24,890 nucleotides of DNA from Rhodanobacteraceae bacterium (GTDB taxonomy: Bacteria > Pseudomonadota > Gammaproteobacteria > Xanthomonadales > Rhodanobacteraceae), in assembly GCA_025928735.1 (NCBI GenBank), contig JAICIW010000002.1, positions 1-24,890 on the forward strand, in the 5' to 3' direction. The notes under the pieces are model-generated. The model made no database searches and had not been told where the DNA came from. It saw only the letters and a program-made list of their open reading frames with translations. Made by a program: the position numbers and the translations under genes. This document shows, in pieces, positions 23,001 through 24,890 of the stretch (within the stretch, counting starts at the first letter, position 1; each line of letters starts with the position of its first letter).

Positions 23001-24890
23001 TCACGCCATCTTGTCCGCAGCAGCCGCCACATCGGCTTCGTTCGGCAGCACCAGCAGCGCCGCGTCCGCCAGCGGCGTGTAGGTGTCGGCACCGACCACG
23101 CGCTGCAGCGGCATATTGCCCAGACCCGCCTCGACGATCGCCGTGATCACGCCTTCGCCCACCCCCGCGCTGCGGCGTCCTTCGTCCAGCACGATGATGC
23201 GCTGCGCGGTCTTCGCCTGTGCCGCGATGAACTTTGCGTTCAACGGCACCAGCCAGCGCAGGTCGACCACCCGCACTCTCCACTTCTGCTTCTTTTCGAT
23301 TTCGCGTGCGGCGCGCAACGCCATCGGCACGCCGTTGCCGAAGGTGAAGATCAGCAGATCGTTCGCCTTCGCGTTGTACACCCGGCCTTCGCCCAGCGGC
23401 ATGGCCTCGCCAGGCGCGGGATACGCGAACTGCCAGCCACCGTCGCCCGGCTCATACAAATCCTTGGCCATGTACAGCGCGATCGGTTCGAGAAACGCGC
23501 ACACGCGGCCATCGATCTTGCACAGCGCTGCCAGCGTGCGCAGCATCGTGGCGGCGTCGTCGCCGCGCGACGGACAGCCGACGACCAAACCGGGAATGTC
23601 GCGCAGCGCCGCGATGGAATTGTCGTTGTGGAAATGTCCGCCGAAGCCCTTCTGGTAACCGAGCGATGCGATCCGCACCAGCAACGGATTGCGGTATTGA
23701 TCGTTCGAGAAGAACTGCAGCGACGCCGCCTCGCCACGGATCTGGTCGCAGGCGTTGTGGAAATACGCGAGGTACTGGATTTCCGGCACCGGCAGCATGC
23801 CCATATTGGCGTAACCCTGCGCCAGGCCCAGGATCATCGTCTCGTCAAGCAGTGTGTTGAACACGCGCGCACCCTTGAAGGCCTTCTGCAAGCCGCGGGT
23901 CACCGTGTACACGCCGCCCTTCTGCGCGACGTCCTCGCCGAACAATAGCGATTCCGGGTATTTCGCCAGCAGGTCATGCAACGCCGAATTGATCACCAGC
24001 GCCAGATGGCGCGGCGGCAATTTCTCCGGCAGCTTGTCGTCACCGCCGAAGACCGCAAGGCGTTTGTCCGCGTAGTCCGCGCGTGCCGCTTCCGCGGCGA
24101 CGACCTTGGGCGTGTACGGCGCCAGCGGTTTCATCACCGCTTCGAGCGATTTCAGTTTCGGGCGGCCGTAGGCTTCCTCGGCCGCAGCGAAACAATGCTT
24201 GCGGGTGGACTCGTATTTTTCGAGCAACGCCTGCTTCGTGTACACGCCGGATTCCAGCGCGATCACGGCCGAACGCAACAACGGATCGGTCGCTTCCAGC
24301 GCCATCAGTTCCTCGAAGCTGCGCCACTCGATCTCGAAATCCGTGCCCGCGTGTCCAGCCAGGCGCGTGGTCTTCAGATGCAGAAAGGTCGGGCGACGCG
24401 TGCCGCGGCAATGTTCGACCGCACGTGCGACCTGCGCACAGCCCTCGGCAAGATCGAGGCCGTCGGCAAAGAAGTAGTCGAGATCCTTGCGATCGCGAAA
24501 GTTGTTGGCGATCCATCCACTCGGCGTCTTCACCGAAATGCCGATGCCGTTGTCCTCGCACACGAACAGCACCGGGGCCGGCAAGCGTTGATAAGCGGTC
24601 CAGCCTGCCGCGTTGAACGCGGTTTGCGCGGTCGCGTGATTGCTGGATGCGTCGCCGAACGAACAGATCACGATCGAATCGTTCGGAATCGGCAACACGT
24701 GGCCAATGCGCTGCGCCTGCTCGATCGCGACCGCGGTGCCGAGCGCCTTGGGCAAATGCGAAGCGATCGTGGACGTCTGCGGCAACACCCACAACGGCTT
24801 GGAACCCCACACCTTGTGGCGTCCACCCGACGCCGGATCTTCGCTGCTGGCCGCGAACGACAACGCCGAATCCATCACCGGATCCATGCC
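23001..24890 (-). CDS. 2-oxoacid dehydrogenase E1, fused alpha-beta subunits (5' truncated)
   Basis: The frame is open to the right edge, so the N-terminus is missing; 629 residues are visible. The first half is an E1-alpha type ThDP domain: TIASHLPKALGTAVA, SFGDASSNHATAQTAFNAAGW with the GD of the ThDP motif, and VCEDNGIGISV in place of the common NNxxxIS. The second half is E1-beta: LLFGEDVAQKGGVYTVTRGL, a VFNTLLDE segment, and QRIIVLDEGRRSAGVGEG near the end. Branched-chain or pyruvate-type oxidative decarboxylation is expected. Lipoyl E2 and E3 are not in view, so the substrate stays open. Confidence 0.88.
   Translation of the reverse strand, partial: GMDPVMDSALSFAASSEDPASGGRHKVWGSKPLWVLPQTSTIASHLPKALGTAVAIEQAQRIGHVLPIPNDSIVICSFGDASSNHATAQTAFNAAGWTAYQRLPAPVLFVCEDNGIGISVKTPSGWIANNFRDRKDLDYFFADGLDLAEGCAQVARAVEHCRGTRRPTFLHLKTTRLAGHAGTDFEIEWRSFEELMALEATDPLLRSAVIALESGVYTKQALLEKYESTRKHCFAAAEEAYGRPKLKSLEAVMKPLAPYTPKVVAAEAARADYADKRLAVFGGDDKLPEKLPPRHLALVINSALHDLLAKYPESLLFGEDVAQKGGVYTVTRGLQKAFKGARVFNTLLDETMILGLAQGYANMGMLPVPEIQYLAYFHNACDQIRGEAASLQFFSNDQYRNPLLVRIASLGYQKGFGGHFHNDNSIAALRDIPGLVVGCPSRGDDAATMLRTLAALCKIDGRVCAFLEPIALYMAKDLYEPGDGGWQFAYPAPGEAMPLGEGRVYNAKANDLLIFTFGNGVPMALRAAREIEKKQKWRVRVVDLRWLVPLNAKFIAAQAKTAQRIIVLDEGRRSAGVGEGVITAIVEAGLGNMPLQRVVGADTYTPLADAALLVLPNEADVAAAADKMA

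Overview
The window is GC-rich (most third codon positions are G or C), densely packed and bacterial. Gene content (PyrD class 2, MurB type I, ALDH7, UPF0145, Fsr-type pump, a fused two-subunit E1 dehydrogenase, PEP-CTERM protein, hopanoid genes) and repeat types (CGTCATCCCGG palindromic elements, a GGGATTC heptamer array) suggest a gammaproteobacterium of the Xanthomonadales/Lysobacterales, perhaps Rhodanobacteraceae. That placement is an inference from gene style; no rRNA is present to settle it.

Region 1 (1-4298, + strand) is a mevalonate operon: the 3' end of diphosphomevalonate decarboxylase, phosphomevalonate kinase, a fused HMG-CoA reductase (class II)/mevalonate kinase, and a type I IPP isomerase, mostly joined by overlapping stop and start codons. 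HMG-CoA synthase is not in view and may lie upstream. Region 2 (4462-9034, + strand) continues with hopanoid-type genes: hpnH (radical SAM adenosyl-hopene synthase), hpnB (GT2 glycosyltransferase), an unusual PlsC-like acyltransferase and an HpnL-like membrane protein. Read together, regions 1 and 2 look like an isoprenoid-precursor-to-hopanoid block, though squalene-hopene cyclase is not in the window.

Region 3 (9047-12300, - strand) holds a PEP-CTERM surface protein built of 20-residue repeats, with a structured leader, and a MurG/GT28-like glycosyltransferase. Region 4 (12452-18455, + strand) holds tRNA-Arg(CCT), an ALDH7 aldehyde dehydrogenase, a GGGATTC array and palindromic repeat, a metallophosphoesterase-SDR pair, a DUF4190-like protein, pyrD and murB. 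Region 5 (18618-20232, - strand) holds a small membrane protein, a UPF0145 protein, a second palindromic element and a Bax-inhibitor-1 family protein. Region 6 (20516-24890) holds an acyltransferase-3 protein (+), then, convergent to it, an Fsr-like MFS pump and a fused alpha/beta 2-oxoacid dehydrogenase E1 (-), cut by the window edge.

The most striking observation is a 100-bp palindromic repeat, 90% identical by hand alignment to an intergenic copy elsewhere in the window, sitting in frame inside the phosphomevalonate kinase gene. It adds at least 34 residues between two ATP-site motifs without breaking the reading frame. Other points of note are the reductase-kinase fusion, the joined mevalonate and hopanoid genes, and the atypical acyltransferase.
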